Translations under genes and position numbers: made by a program | The notes under the pieces: generated by a model | Told to the model about the DNA's origin: nothing | The model's input: the letters and a program-made list of their open reading frames with translations, nothing else | Database searches by the model: none | NCBI GenBank assembly: GCA_017445205.1 | Contig: JAFSUP010000088.1 | Location: forward strand, 1 to 49,208 | Length of the DNA stretch: 49,208 nucleotides | Reading direction: 5' to 3' | Origin: Synergistaceae bacterium | GTDB lineage: Bacteria; Synergistota; Synergistia; Synergistales; Aminobacteriaceae | Shown here: in pieces, positions 8,414 to 17,145 of the stretch | Layout of the letters: every line of letters starts with the position of its first letter | How positions within the stretch are numbered: position 1 is the first letter of the stretch

Positions 8414-10708
8414 ATGATTAGACGCGTCAGAAGAATTTGGCGTATTCTTGGAATTCCAATTTTTGAGGGCAGACGTAGCAAACATAATCTAAAAATCATC
8501 TCTTATATTGCGATAGTTCTGGAGATACCATCATTATTAGGTACTCTAACTTATTTTTTTACGCCATTATGGGATTTTGCACTAGGTTGCTTAGCGTATG
8601 CGATTTTTAATGCCATAACTTTTTATCTGGCGGCTGTCAAAAAAAATCGTGAAGCGACTGTCAAAGTAGGAGTTGTCTTCACGCTCTTGGCCTGTACGAA
8701 TATCGCCTTGTTTGCTCGAAACGGTTTTGCCGCACACTGGACGCTGCTATTTCCACTTATAATAAGTTATCTCTTCAGCGTTCGCTTAGGAATTATATCT
8801 TCGGCCTTCATGTCGCTTCTTTTTATGATTTTATATTGGACGCCTCTTCGCGCTTTCTTCCCGTGGTATCCTCCGATATTTTTGAACCGTTTCCCGCTGC
8901 TTTATATTGTCGTTTCGTTGAACACAATTTATATAATGACTGATTATCACATAAATATTTTGCAGCAGCAGCTATACGCAAAAAAATTAGAAAGAGCCCG
9001 AGATAAAGCTGAAGAAGCCAACCACGCGAAGAGTGATTTTCTCGCGAGTATGTCGCACGAGATCCGCACGCCATTAAATGCCGTTCTCGGAATAAATACG
9101 ATAATTCAGCGCGACTGTGAACAGGCTATGGAACTTATTAAAGGACACGCAAACATTCTCACGATTTTAGAAAATATAATCGCAAATTCTGGCAACATCG
9201 AGAGCGCAGGAAATAATTTGCTCTCACTGATTAATCAAATTCTCGACTTCTCAAAAATCGAAGCAGGGAAAATCGAACTTTCAGAGGATAATTACAAATT
9301 AAGTTCCGTTCTAAACGACATAAGCAGCATAATGGCTATGAAAGCAAAATCGAAAGACCTTAAGTTTAATGTTAAAGTTGATGAAAATCTCCCGGACGTT
9401 TATCTCGGCGACGAAATGAGAATCAGATTAATCCTGCAAAATATTTTGACAAACGCCGTCAAATATACTGACCGCGGGAGCGTGAGTTTCTTTGTAAATC
9501 AAGCAAATTCCGAAGCTGTTCAGTCTGGCGAAAATCTTTTATTAAAATTCGTGATTAAAGATACGGGAATTGGCGTTAAGAAAGAAGACCTCAATAGAAT
9601 TTTTAGGCGTTTTGAGCGCGTCAATCTTGAACACAATAGCACCATCGAAGGCACCGGCCTAGGCTTGTCGATCGTGAAACTTCTTTGTGAAAAAATGGGC
9701 GGCAAGATAAAAATAGAAAGTGAATACGGCAAAGGCACCCTCTTCACGGTCATAATGCCTCAAAAAGTTATTTCATGTGAGCCAGTTGGAAACTTCCATG
9801 AAAAATTTGAGAACACTCTTATGAGCAAAGAGCACTATCACGAATTATTCCAGGCTCCTGACGCTCGCGTTTTAATAGTTGACGATACAAAATTTAATTT
9901 AGTCGTAGCCATCGGCCTTTTGAAAAATACAAAAATTCATATTGATACGGCTTCAAGCGGGGCCGAAGCTGTAGCGCTCGCCAGCGAACGTCCTTACGAT
10001 TTAATTTTCATGGATCAGCGAATGCCCGGCATCGACGGCACGGAAGCTCTTCACATGATTCGCAAGTTCAACAAAACCACGCCCGTAATCTGTTTGACGG
10101 CAGACGCAATCTCCGGAGCTAAATCGCGATATTTATCGCATGGCTTCACGAATTATCTTTCAAAACCTATCGACAGCACCGAATTAGAAAAAATGCTTTT
10201 GAAATATCTTCCGTCAGAAAAAATTATTACGCGCGAGCAAATTGAAAAAATTGAAATAGAAACGGCTGACCCCGAAGACGAAGTAAACGACTTCGCAAAA
10301 CTCAAAGCGGCCGGGATTCATACGGAAGTCGGGCTTCGATATTGTCAAAAAGACCCGGCGCTTTATCGCACGTTATTGAATGAATATCTTATGAGCGCTG
10401 ACGAAAGATTTGAATCTCTTAAAAAATTTTGCGAGGCTCAAGACTGCGACCATTATGGAATCGTCGTTCACACTTTGAAAAGTTCGTCACGGACGATAGG
10501 CGCGACGGAATTATCTCAAGCCTGCGCACAGTTAGAAAAAGCTGCAAACGATGGCGATATTGCCATGATAAAAAACAGAACGCCGGCTTTGTTGGAGTTT
10601 TATAAAAAAATTATTGATGGCATTCGCGCGGCTGATGTCGTTGAAAGTGATTCGCCGTCTAAAATAAATACCGACGATGAAATTTTAGAATTTTTCCCGC
10701 AAGAATAA
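8414..10708 (+). CDS. Membrane hybrid histidine kinase with REC and HPt domains
   Basis: A 764-aa phosphorelay kinase. The N-terminus (about 26-175) holds five or six membrane helices with almost no periplasmic loop, so it may sense a membrane or intracellular cue. HisKA has His215 (SHEIRTPL). The ATPase has the N box (ILTNAVKYT, near 345), DTGIG (near 384) and GTGLGLS (near 413). A receiver with Asp534 (FMDQRMPG) and a C-terminal HPt with His686 (HTLKSSSRTIGA) follow. Relative to the paralogue at 37336-40446, this HisKA carries an extra stretch of about 22 residues in the helical hairpin (around 232-262). SD is absent or weak. No DNA-binding output is present; the partner is likely the receiver encoded just upstream. 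Confidence 0.93.
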   Translation: MIRRVRRIWRILGIPIFEGRRSKHNLKIISYIAIVLEIPSLLGTLTYFFTPLWDFALGCLAYAIFNAITFYLAAVKKNREATVKVGVVFTLLACTNIALFARNGFAAHWTLLFPLIISYLFSVRLGIISSAFMSLLFMILYWTPLRAFFPWYPPIFLNRFPLLYIVVSLNTIYIMTDYHINILQQQLYAKKLERARDKAEEANHAKSDFLASMSHEIRTPLNAVLGINTIIQRDCEQAMELIKGHANILTILENIIANSGNIESAGNNLLSLINQILDFSKIEAGKIELSEDNYKLSSVLNDISSIMAMKAKSKDLKFNVKVDENLPDVYLGDEMRIRLILQNILTNAVKYTDRGSVSFFVNQANSEAVQSGENLLLKFVIKDTGIGVKKEDLNRIFRRFERVNLEHNSTIEGTGLGLSIVKLLCEKMGGKIKIESEYGKGTLFTVIMPQKVISCEPVGNFHEKFENTLMSKEHYHELFQAPDARVLIVDDTKFNLVVAIGLLKNTKIHIDTASSGAEAVALASERPYDLIFMDQRMPGIDGTEALHMIRKFNKTTPVICLTADAISGAKSRYLSHGFTNYLSKPIDSTELEKMLLKYLPSEKIITREQIEKIEIETADPEDEVNDFAKLKAAGIHTEVGLRYCQKDPALYRTLLNEYLMSADERFESLKKFCEAQDCDHYGIVVHTLKSSSRTIGATELSQACAQLEKAANDGDIAMIKNRTPALLEFYKKIIDGIRAADVVESDSPSKINTDDEILEFFPQE

Positions 10709-10728
10709 CTCACCGAAAAAAAATTAGG

Positions 10729-10734
10729 TATAAT
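10729..10734 (+). promoter_or_regulatory. Candidate -10 box (TATAAT) for the TamB/AsmA-like gene
   Basis: A perfect TATAAT lies 36 bp before the GTG start at 10770, in the 61-bp gap after the kinase gene. No good -35 hexamer is seen at 17 bp, so the promoter call rests on the -10 box and position. Confidence 0.4.
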
Positions 10735-10769
10735 TAACGATAAAATAAATTTTTTGGAAGTGAATATAA

Positions 10770-13700
10770 GTGCGATTTATTGGCTCGCTTATAAAATATT
10801 TTATATATCTATGTGTGATTTTAATTGCCGCCGGGGCCGCGCTATTTTGGTTCGACACGGGCGACTGGCTTGTGTTGCCATTGGCGAGGCGCGCAGGAAA
10901 TTTTTTTCTTGACCCTCTGAAACTCGAAATTGAAAATATAAATGGCTCTGTTCGTAACGGCTTCGCGCTTGACGGACTAAAATTAATCTCCGGCGACAAA
11001 GATTTATTGACACTCGCTCATGTTGACGCTAGTCCGGATTGGGATTTAGCAATGAGTGGCCTTGACGGTATGCCGTTTATCAAATCTTTGAACGTTCGGG
11101 GGGTGAGTTCGGATTTAGATAGCGTTATGGCTCTAGCAAATCATTTCGCCACTAGCGAAGACAAAGAATCAAAAACTAAATCCGACGACGTAGAACAGCC
11201 CCTTAAAATCGCGCTTAATCCTTTTGACCTTTCAATCGAAGATGTAAATTTTGGAACACCTTACGCAAATTTAGAGCTTGACGCGCTGACGTTGGACAAG
11301 GCCGGAAAATTATTTCTTGATTCAAAAATTGTTTCTGACGAAAATATTTTTCCGTTTAAGACTAGCGCACTTATAAATTTTGAGCCGCTCGAGATTTTAT
11401 CTTCTGATTTAGCTCTCGGCAGTCAAGGGACGGGAACTCTAACCGCTGCGCTTGAGCCATTGAAAGCAAATTTGAATCTCACTGCGCTATCTCTGGACGA
11501 GTTATTAAAATTCGCGCCGCCCATGGATATAAAGGCTTCTGGACGAATAGACGCGAAAATTTTTGCGAAATCCGAAGATAATTTTTTAAAAGTCAACGGC
11601 GTCGTCTCAATGCCGAAAGCCAACGTTATGGAAATTCCTTTGAATTTTCGTTTGCCGTTCGATTGGGACGGAGAAAAATTATTTTCCCTCACGGACGCGA
11701 CTCTTAACACCGAAGTAGCAAGATTAAATTTGAATGCTTCCGCCGATATTTCTAATTTTAATGTTCTTGCGAATGGCGAAGCCCGAAATATTTCGCTCAC
11801 AGAAATCGGGACAATGTTTGCGCCGGACTTGAAATTACGCGGCGAAGGCGGGAATCTTGATTTTGACATCGACACAAATGTAAAACCTGCAATAGATGGC
11901 AATGAAGACAAGATAGATGAAATTCTTTCAAACACCCGCGCGGATATTAAAGGCGAACTTCCTTTGGTGTCTGCGTTAGGAATGAAAATTGTAGAAAATC
12001 TCGCAGCAAAAATTAAATTAAGTCCTTCCGACGCTCCAAAGATAGACGCTACGGGCCGCGTGTTCGGCGGGAAATTATTTGCACGCGGCGAAGTAAATCA
12101 AGAACTTAAACCCCAAGCCGTCGTTTCAATCGTTAATCTTGATGTCCCGACTTTGATTAACACTTTCCCGGCCGTGGCTAAGTCGATTCAAAAACCTTCC
12201 GGCAAAATCACACTGCGCACTATAATTCACGAAAATTTGAACGTCGATATAACCGCAAATTCTGAAAAACTCGCTGCCTATGGCCTCGCTTTGACGAACA
12301 TAAAGGCAAATGGAAATTTCGTAACGTCGGACATGACCGCCGAATTAGAATCTTTAAGCGCGAATTTTGGCAAGGGATTAATAACCGCGAATGGCGGAGC
12401 AAACATTAACACGGGCGATTTCAGCGCGACAGCGCGGGTAGAAAATTTAGAACCGCGAGTTATTCCGGAATTGAAGCAAGTTATGGGCGCGATTAATCTC
12501 GATGCAAACGCTTCAGGAAATTACAATGACATCAACGGAATTAAAGCCGACGCACTTATAAAGGCGCGTGGTGTTGGATACGACGGAATGAAAATTGGAA
12601 ACGTCGATGTGCCTGTAACGTTCGCGAATCAGATTGTAAATATCTCAAACGCAAGAGCGAATTTGCCCGGCGGAGTTGTCAATGTCAACGGCCAATATTA
12701 TGTCAAGAACAATAATTTTAATTTCGCTGCTTTGACACGCGGGATAAATTTAGCTGAAACTCTCAAAGCGCTGAAACTTCAAGTTAAAGATATGCCAGTC
12801 TCTGGAAAAATTTCAGGGACTGCGAACGCGAAAGGAAATTTTCAAAATCCTTCGTTTAATGCAAGTCTTAAAGCCGAAAGCGTCAAAGCCGGCGCGCTTG
12901 TCGATATGCCGAAAGCAAATATTGAGGCCAAGGGCAACATGAAAAAAATTATCGTGAATAAACTTAGTGCCACTGTAAACGGCGCGGACATCAACGGCTC
13001 TGGAGCAGTTGCACCCAATCAAAAAAATTTCATGAATAGCGTCGTGGATATTGAAGCGAAAATTAAACATCTCGATCTCAAGAAAAATTTGAAGGCTATT
13101 ATAGGCTCTTCTCCGATTGATGGGGTCGTTGACGCTGTCGCAAATGTGAAAGGCACGCTCGCAAAACCTGAAGGCGAATTGAAACTTACACGGCCGATTT
13201 TCTATGGAAAGAATCAAATTGATAATGTCGCTGCGAAATTAAGTTCCCCAGAAGCTAATCATTATAAAATTCACGCAGGAGCAAAAGTCGCAAACTTCAG
13301 GCCCGAAGCAGACATCGACGTAAAAGAAAAAGGCGGAATTTGGTCGTACCGTGTTGACACAAAGCCGCTTGACATTAACAGCGCGATTGAAACTCAAATG
13401 CCGAGCTTGGCAGGGATCGCGAAGGGTTATGCGAGCGTCAATGTAACCGGAAGCACTAGGGCAAATTCAAATATTAATATCAACGCGACAGCAAAAGAAA
13501 TTAAAATCATGGACAAGATTAGCGTGAAAAATGTTTCCTTGCCGGTCGTGTTCTCGCAAGCTAAAAATAAAATCGAAATGAAAAACGGAACTGCTAACGT
13601 AAGTGGCGGAACTGTAAATTCTGGACTCAATGTTGATTTAACAAAGAAAAATTTTGACGGCAAAGTCAAAGTTTCAAATTTAGATTTCGGAGAACTCGTA

Positions 13701-14426
13701 ACGGCGTTCTTGCCTGAAGGTGAATTAATCGGCAAGGCCAACGCTGAAGTAAGTATGAAAGGCGGCTTCGGAGTTATGCCGACGAGTTACGCGCACGGAA
13801 AATTTTCAACGACGCCGGGCTATCTTCATAAAATGGGGATAATAAACAAAGTAACGCCGACGAAAAAAATTAGTTTTGAGAAAATCAGCGGCTCTTTCTT
13901 CTGGGACGGCAAAGACGTTTTCTTGAATCCCGGAACAGGTGCAACAGCCGGCAAAGACGAACCGTTATACAGATACGTTCATGTTAATGGCTCATTGGGA
14001 GTGTTAGGCAAGGGACTGAATTTACTTTTTGATGGAAGATTTGACTTAAAAATTTTGGATCAGTTGCTCGGAGCTATGAAAGGCGTTTTTCAATATATGA
14101 CTGGCGGAATCGCGCAGAACGTTTTGAAGGACGCTGCAGGGCGAGTTTTGGGCATCAAGCGTCGAGATTATCAAACTGTTTCGTTTCAGCTTGTGAACTC
14201 ATGGAACAATTTAGGATTTTCAAATTTGAAGGTTACTAAACCGATTGAGGACTTTTTGCCGATTGACCTTCTTAACAAAGACGAAGAGAAGCAGCGAGAC
14301 GACACGCAATTCAAATTAAATCTTAAAATCCCGGTCGGGCAAGGCGATCCTAGTGTCGAAGAAGAATCTCCGGGCGATCAGTTTAAGCAGCAACTTATAG
14401 ACAATTTATTTAATATCGGATTTTAA
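10770..14426 (+). CDS. TamB/AsmA-like giant envelope protein (intermembrane transport superfamily)
   Basis: A 1218-aa protein with one N-terminal membrane helix (residues 7-29) followed by more than a thousand residues of repetitive beta-strand sequence. Strands such as 'AEVSMKGGFGVMPTSYAHGKFS' style repeats and many N/D/G turns are typical of the beta-taco grooves of TamB, YhdP and AsmA proteins that bridge inner and outer membranes and help move phospholipid. The C-terminus ends in Phe (NIGF). The classical TamB tail motif is not obvious, so the exact subfamily is open. Start is GTG at 10770 with GGAAGTG upstream. No tamA/bamA gene adjoins. The gene is closed by the terminator at 14439-14478 and stands alone. 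Confidence 0.7.
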   Translation: MRFIGSLIKYFIYLCVILIAAGAALFWFDTGDWLVLPLARRAGNFFLDPLKLEIENINGSVRNGFALDGLKLISGDKDLLTLAHVDASPDWDLAMSGLDGMPFIKSLNVRGVSSDLDSVMALANHFATSEDKESKTKSDDVEQPLKIALNPFDLSIEDVNFGTPYANLELDALTLDKAGKLFLDSKIVSDENIFPFKTSALINFEPLEILSSDLALGSQGTGTLTAALEPLKANLNLTALSLDELLKFAPPMDIKASGRIDAKIFAKSEDNFLKVNGVVSMPKANVMEIPLNFRLPFDWDGEKLFSLTDATLNTEVARLNLNASADISNFNVLANGEARNISLTEIGTMFAPDLKLRGEGGNLDFDIDTNVKPAIDGNEDKIDEILSNTRADIKGELPLVSALGMKIVENLAAKIKLSPSDAPKIDATGRVFGGKLFARGEVNQELKPQAVVSIVNLDVPTLINTFPAVAKSIQKPSGKITLRTIIHENLNVDITANSEKLAAYGLALTNIKANGNFVTSDMTAELESLSANFGKGLITANGGANINTGDFSATARVENLEPRVIPELKQVMGAINLDANASGNYNDINGIKADALIKARGVGYDGMKIGNVDVPVTFANQIVNISNARANLPGGVVNVNGQYYVKNNNFNFAALTRGINLAETLKALKLQVKDMPVSGKISGTANAKGNFQNPSFNASLKAESVKAGALVDMPKANIEAKGNMKKIIVNKLSATVNGADINGSGAVAPNQKNFMNSVVDIEAKIKHLDLKKNLKAIIGSSPIDGVVDAVANVKGTLAKPEGELKLTRPIFYGKNQIDNVAAKLSSPEANHYKIHAGAKVANFRPEADIDVKEKGGIWSYRVDTKPLDINSAIETQMPSLAGIAKGYASVNVTGSTRANSNININATAKEIKIMDKISVKNVSLPVVFSQAKNKIEMKNGTANVSGGTVNSGLNVDLTKKNFDGKVKVSNLDFGELVTAFLPEGELIGKANAEVSMKGGFGVMPTSYAHGKFSTTPGYLHKMGIINKVTPTKKISFEKISGSFFWDGKDVFLNPGTGATAGKDEPLYRYVHVNGSLGVLGKGLNLLFDGRFDLKILDQLLGAMKGVFQYMTGGIAQNVLKDAAGRVLGIKRRDYQTVSFQLVNSWNNLGFSNLKVTKPIEDFLPIDLLNKDEEKQRDDTQFKLNLKIPVGQGDPSVEEESPGDQFKQQLIDNLFNIGF

Positions 14427-14438
14427 TTTTTTAATTTT

Positions 14439-14478
14439 CAACTTCTGGACGTTGTGTCCAGAAGTTGTTTTTTATTTT
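14439..14478 (+). terminator. Strong intrinsic terminator after the TamB/AsmA-like gene
   Basis: A perfect 12-bp stem, CAACTTCTGGAC (14439-14450) and GTCCAGAAGTTG (14456-14467), with a 5-nt loop and a T-rich tail (TTTTTATTTT). It lies 12 bp after the stop at 14426 and before the convergent gene ending at 14499. Confidence 0.95.
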
Positions 14479-14498
14479 GAATTTATAAGTTTTGAGTT

Positions 14499-15578
14499 TT
14501 AATTGAAAAGTTCTTTGATTATGTCTTCGACGTGTTCGATTTTATTTACTTTAACGACGTTGCTACCACAGAAAAATAATCCCGTCTCCCAATTTCCGAC
14601 TTGTGCATCAACTAGAGCGGCCGCGATACAGAAAGTTTCACGAGTTTTTCTATAGCGGCAATGTGTGAGACAATTCGCGAAACACGGTTTGCTTTCGACT
14701 TCGCCTTCAAGATATTTTGCGACAAAAGGATTTTTAATTGCGCGTCCGGGAAGTCCTGCGGGGCTGTGAATTAAAACTACGTCTTCTTCTTTTGCGTCGA
14801 TGTATGCTTGTTTGAATCTGTCTGAAGCGTCGCCCTCGTAAGTGCAAGCGAATCTTGTTCCCATTTGAACACCTTTAGCGCCGAGTGCGAAAACTCTTTC
14901 GAGGTCGTTACGGTCCCAAATGCCTCCGGCGGCTATTACTGGAATATCGCTTTTCATTTCGTCAGCTACAAATTTCACAACGTCAGGAACAGCTTTTTCG
15001 AGTTTCAAAGCCGGATCATAAACCTGTTCGATAGTCGTTGCGCCTAAATGTCCGCCGGCTGTAGCAGGCTCTTCAACTACGAAGGCGTCGGGCTGACGAT
15101 TATATTTTTTCTCCCAGTGCCGCGTTATGAGGCTCGCCGCTTTCGCTGAACTCACGATAGGCACGAGCGCGACATCGGGAAAATCTTTTGTATAGTCTGG
15201 AAGTCGCAAAGGCAAACCTGCGCCCGAGATTATAATATTTGCTCCGCCCTCGGCTGAAGCTCGTACTTGCCTGTCGTAATCCGTCAACGCCACCATGCAA
15301 TTAACCGCGATTATTCCATCAGGGCCAGCGATGCTCTTGGCCTTAGCGACTGCTTCTTTAACAACTATTTCGTTAGCATCAAAATAATTATGTTTCTCAA
15401 TCACGAAATACGGCGAGTCGTGAGCAAGTCCGACACTTGCAATCGTTCCGATAGCTCCGCATTTCGCGACATGTCCTGCCAGATTGAAGCCTGATATATC
15501 AACACCCATTCCACCTTGAATTAAAGGATAACGAGGCTGATACTTTCCTATCTTTAATACGGGCATGTTTTCGTTCAA
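14499..15578 (-). CDS. NAD(P)H-dependent flavin oxidoreductase, nitronate monooxygenase / FabK-like
   Basis: A 359-aa TIM-barrel FMN enzyme of the nitronate monooxygenase/2-nitropropane dioxygenase group. Signatures are YPLIQGGMGVDISG at the start, the GGHLGA loop near 178 and VIAAGGIWDRNDLERVFALGAKGVQMGTRF (read as VIAAGGI and ALGAKGVQMGTRF) that binds the FMN phosphate. The C-terminal region has a Cys cluster (CFANCLTHC and TFCIAAAL) not required for the FMN fold. The relative FabK reduces enoyl-ACP in fatty-acid synthesis; sequence alone does not decide between the two. I placed the start at TTG 15578; an ATG four codons later (15566) is the alternative. AAGGAG sits 15594-15599, rather far from both. 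An extended -10 box lies at 15618-15626. Confidence 0.85.
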   Translation of the reverse strand: MNENMPVLKIGKYQPRYPLIQGGMGVDISGFNLAGHVAKCGAIGTIASVGLAHDSPYFVIEKHNYFDANEIVVKEAVAKAKSIAGPDGIIAVNCMVALTDYDRQVRASAEGGANIIISGAGLPLRLPDYTKDFPDVALVPIVSSAKAASLITRHWEKKYNRQPDAFVVEEPATAGGHLGATTIEQVYDPALKLEKAVPDVVKFVADEMKSDIPVIAAGGIWDRNDLERVFALGAKGVQMGTRFACTYEGDASDRFKQAYIDAKEEDVVLIHSPAGLPGRAIKNPFVAKYLEGEVESKPCFANCLTHCRYRKTRETFCIAAALVDAQVGNWETGLFFCGSNVVKVNKIEHVEDIIKELFN

Positions 15579-15617
15579 CTTTTAGATACACGCTCCTTAA
15601 AAAAAATTTTTGGATAG

Positions 15618-15626
15618 AGTATAACA
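15618..15626 (-). promoter_or_regulatory. Extended -10 promoter element (TGTTATACT) for the flavin oxidoreductase gene
   Basis: On the - strand the sequence reads TG-T-TATACT, the extended -10 form, about 40 bp before the TTG start. The -35 region is weak and overlaps the T-tract of the terminator at 15648-15679. Confidence 0.45.
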
Positions 15627-15647
15627 GATTTAATTTATTTGAGGCAC

Positions 15648-15679
15648 AAAAAAGCTCCTGATGTACCACTCATCAAGAG
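15648..15679 (-). terminator. Intrinsic terminator of the two-component operon
   Basis: Read on the - strand: CTCTTGATG (15671-15679), a 7-nt loop, CATCAGGAG (15655-15663), then CTTTTTTG. All nine stem positions pair (one G-U). It lies about 70 bp after the histidine-kinase stop codon. Confidence 0.85.
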
Positions 15680-15725
15680 ACTTCCGGGTGATCCCCCTAT
15701 GATTTTTCAATATCGAAGTAAGTGA

Positions 15726-15734
15726 ATTATAACA
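15726..15734 (-). promoter_or_regulatory. Extended -10-like element (TGTTATAAT) between kinase stop and terminator
   Basis: A perfect extended -10 (TG-T-TATAAT) on the - strand lies just after the kinase stop codon. Only about 70 bp separate it from the terminator at 15648-15679. If active it would give a short non-coding RNA of about 70 nt containing GGGGGATCACCC. Confidence 0.3.
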
Positions 15735-15747
15735 TACAAAGAGCTCG

Positions 15748-17145
15748 TCAAGATTTTGGCAACACGATTTTGAAAACACTGCCTTCGCCCTTGACGCTCT
15801 GCGCGGTAATTTTTCCGTTGTGAGCTTCTACTGACGCTTTCACAATCGCAAGTCCTACGCCGCTGCCGCCCGTAACTCGTGCTCGGGATTCGTCGGCGCG
15901 ATAAAATCTTTCAAAAATATTCGGCAAGTCCTTTTCTGAAATTCCTATTCCTGTATCACGAACTTCAATATAAACTTTGTCATCAGCCCCGTATAATTTT
16001 GTTTCGACATTGCCGCCGGAGTTTGTGTATCGCAGGGCGTTTGATAATAAGTTGTCAACGACATGACGAAATTTATATCTGTCAATATCGCAGAAAAGAT
16101 TTTCTTCAAGCTCGAACGAAAATTTTATTTTGGCTCTCTCAAAGACCGGCATAAAAGTTTCAAGCACGGGCGCAAGATAATTTTTCATTTCTGTTTTCTC
16201 TATGTGAAGTTCGATTGTCTCACCTTCAAGGCGCGTCAGTGATTCAACGTTTTCAATCAGGCCGCCTAATCGTTTAATCTCGTTCAAGCATAAGCGTAGC
16301 CGTTCGGGAGTCGGCTCTAAAATTCCGTCCTCGATTGCTTCAATTTGAGTTCTTACGACGGTCAACGGCGTTCGCAGTTCGTGAGCAACATCGACCATAA
16401 GCCGCTGACGAAGTTTTTCTTGAGCAGCGAGAGAGCGCGCAAGATTTTCAACTCCCTTTGTTAAGTCATCAAGTTCTGAAATTCCAACGGAAGAAATTTT
16501 TTCGACGTCATAATCGCCTTTTGAAATTTTTTTTGTGCGGTCAATGACTTTTATAACAGGCCGGCTTAATCTTTCTGCGACAAAGCACCCAACGCCGCAC
16601 GCGAACAAAATCATAATGAACGCTCCCGCCAATGTATAACGAGTTAGATACGATATAAAAGAAAGTTCATAACGCCCGTTAGGAATTTTTCGCTCAATTT
16701 CAAGACGGCCGATATTTTTTGAATGCCCTAATTTTAGCGTCATGTGTTCGGTTTCTGAATCGTCATTAAAAATTTTGTTGTTATCATTATTATTATTTGA
16801 ATGATGATCTCTATGATTCATTTGCATGGGCTTCAACGTGAAAATTTCATGCCCTTCGCTGTCAAGCAACTCTATAATCATTCCTGCCCATTGAGGAGCC
16901 GGCCGCAAAACGTCCATTATTCGCCGACGTTTCCAAATGCCGCCTTCTTCTTCGTAAAGAGCCGTTAGAGATTCGCCAAGATTTTCAAGATCGGCTTGTC
17001 GTCGTTGAATTTGATAATTTCGGAACGCGTTGACGCTAAAATGAACTCCAAGCGCAGGCACAACAATTCCGCATAACACTGCCAAGAGGACATATAGCGC
17101 CAAAAAGTGCCGTCGCAAAGATTTACTTTTATTTGTCATCGTCAA
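15748..17145 (-). CDS. Sensor histidine kinase (BaeS/CpxA-like) with a His/Asn/Asp-rich sensor loop
   Basis: A 465-aa kinase. TM1 is about residues 14-34, a periplasmic domain runs ~35-169, TM2 ~170-190, then HAMP (RPVIKVIDRTKKISKGDYD). HisKA has His255 (DVAHELRTPLT). The ATPase has N box LLSNALRYT, DTGIGI and the GSGVGLAI loop. The periplasmic domain carries an odd polar insert at about 107-135 with five His plus runs of Asn/Asp, a plausible metal-binding site. It overlaps the end of the regulator gene, so the pair is co-translated; TTG (17145) and ATG (17139) are both possible starts and neither has a clear SD. The likely signal is periplasmic metal or envelope stress, given the exported His-rich and Spy-like proteins divergently encoded. 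Confidence 0.93.
   Translation of the reverse strand: MTMTNKSKSLRRHFLALYVLLAVLCGIVVPALGVHFSVNAFRNYQIQRRQADLENLGESLTALYEEEGGIWKRRRIMDVLRPAPQWAGMIIELLDSEGHEIFTLKPMQMNHRDHHSNNNNDNNKIFNDDSETEHMTLKLGHSKNIGRLEIERKIPNGRYELSFISYLTRYTLAGAFIMILFACGVGCFVAERLSRPVIKVIDRTKKISKGDYDVEKISSVGISELDDLTKGVENLARSLAAQEKLRQRLMVDVAHELRTPLTVVRTQIEAIEDGILEPTPERLRLCLNEIKRLGGLIENVESLTRLEGETIELHIEKTEMKNYLAPVLETFMPVFERAKIKFSFELEENLFCDIDRYKFRHVVDNLLSNALRYTNSGGNVETKLYGADDKVYIEVRDTGIGISEKDLPNIFERFYRADESRARVTGGSGVGLAIVKASVEAHNGKITAQSVKGEGSVFKIVLPKS

Noticed and set aside
15655..15710. Riboswitch for the flavin oxidoreductase gene
   Set aside because: The structure is explained by the terminator of the two-component operon; no known aptamer core (FMN, TPP, SAM, fluoride) is seen, and the enzyme gene has its own -10 downstream.
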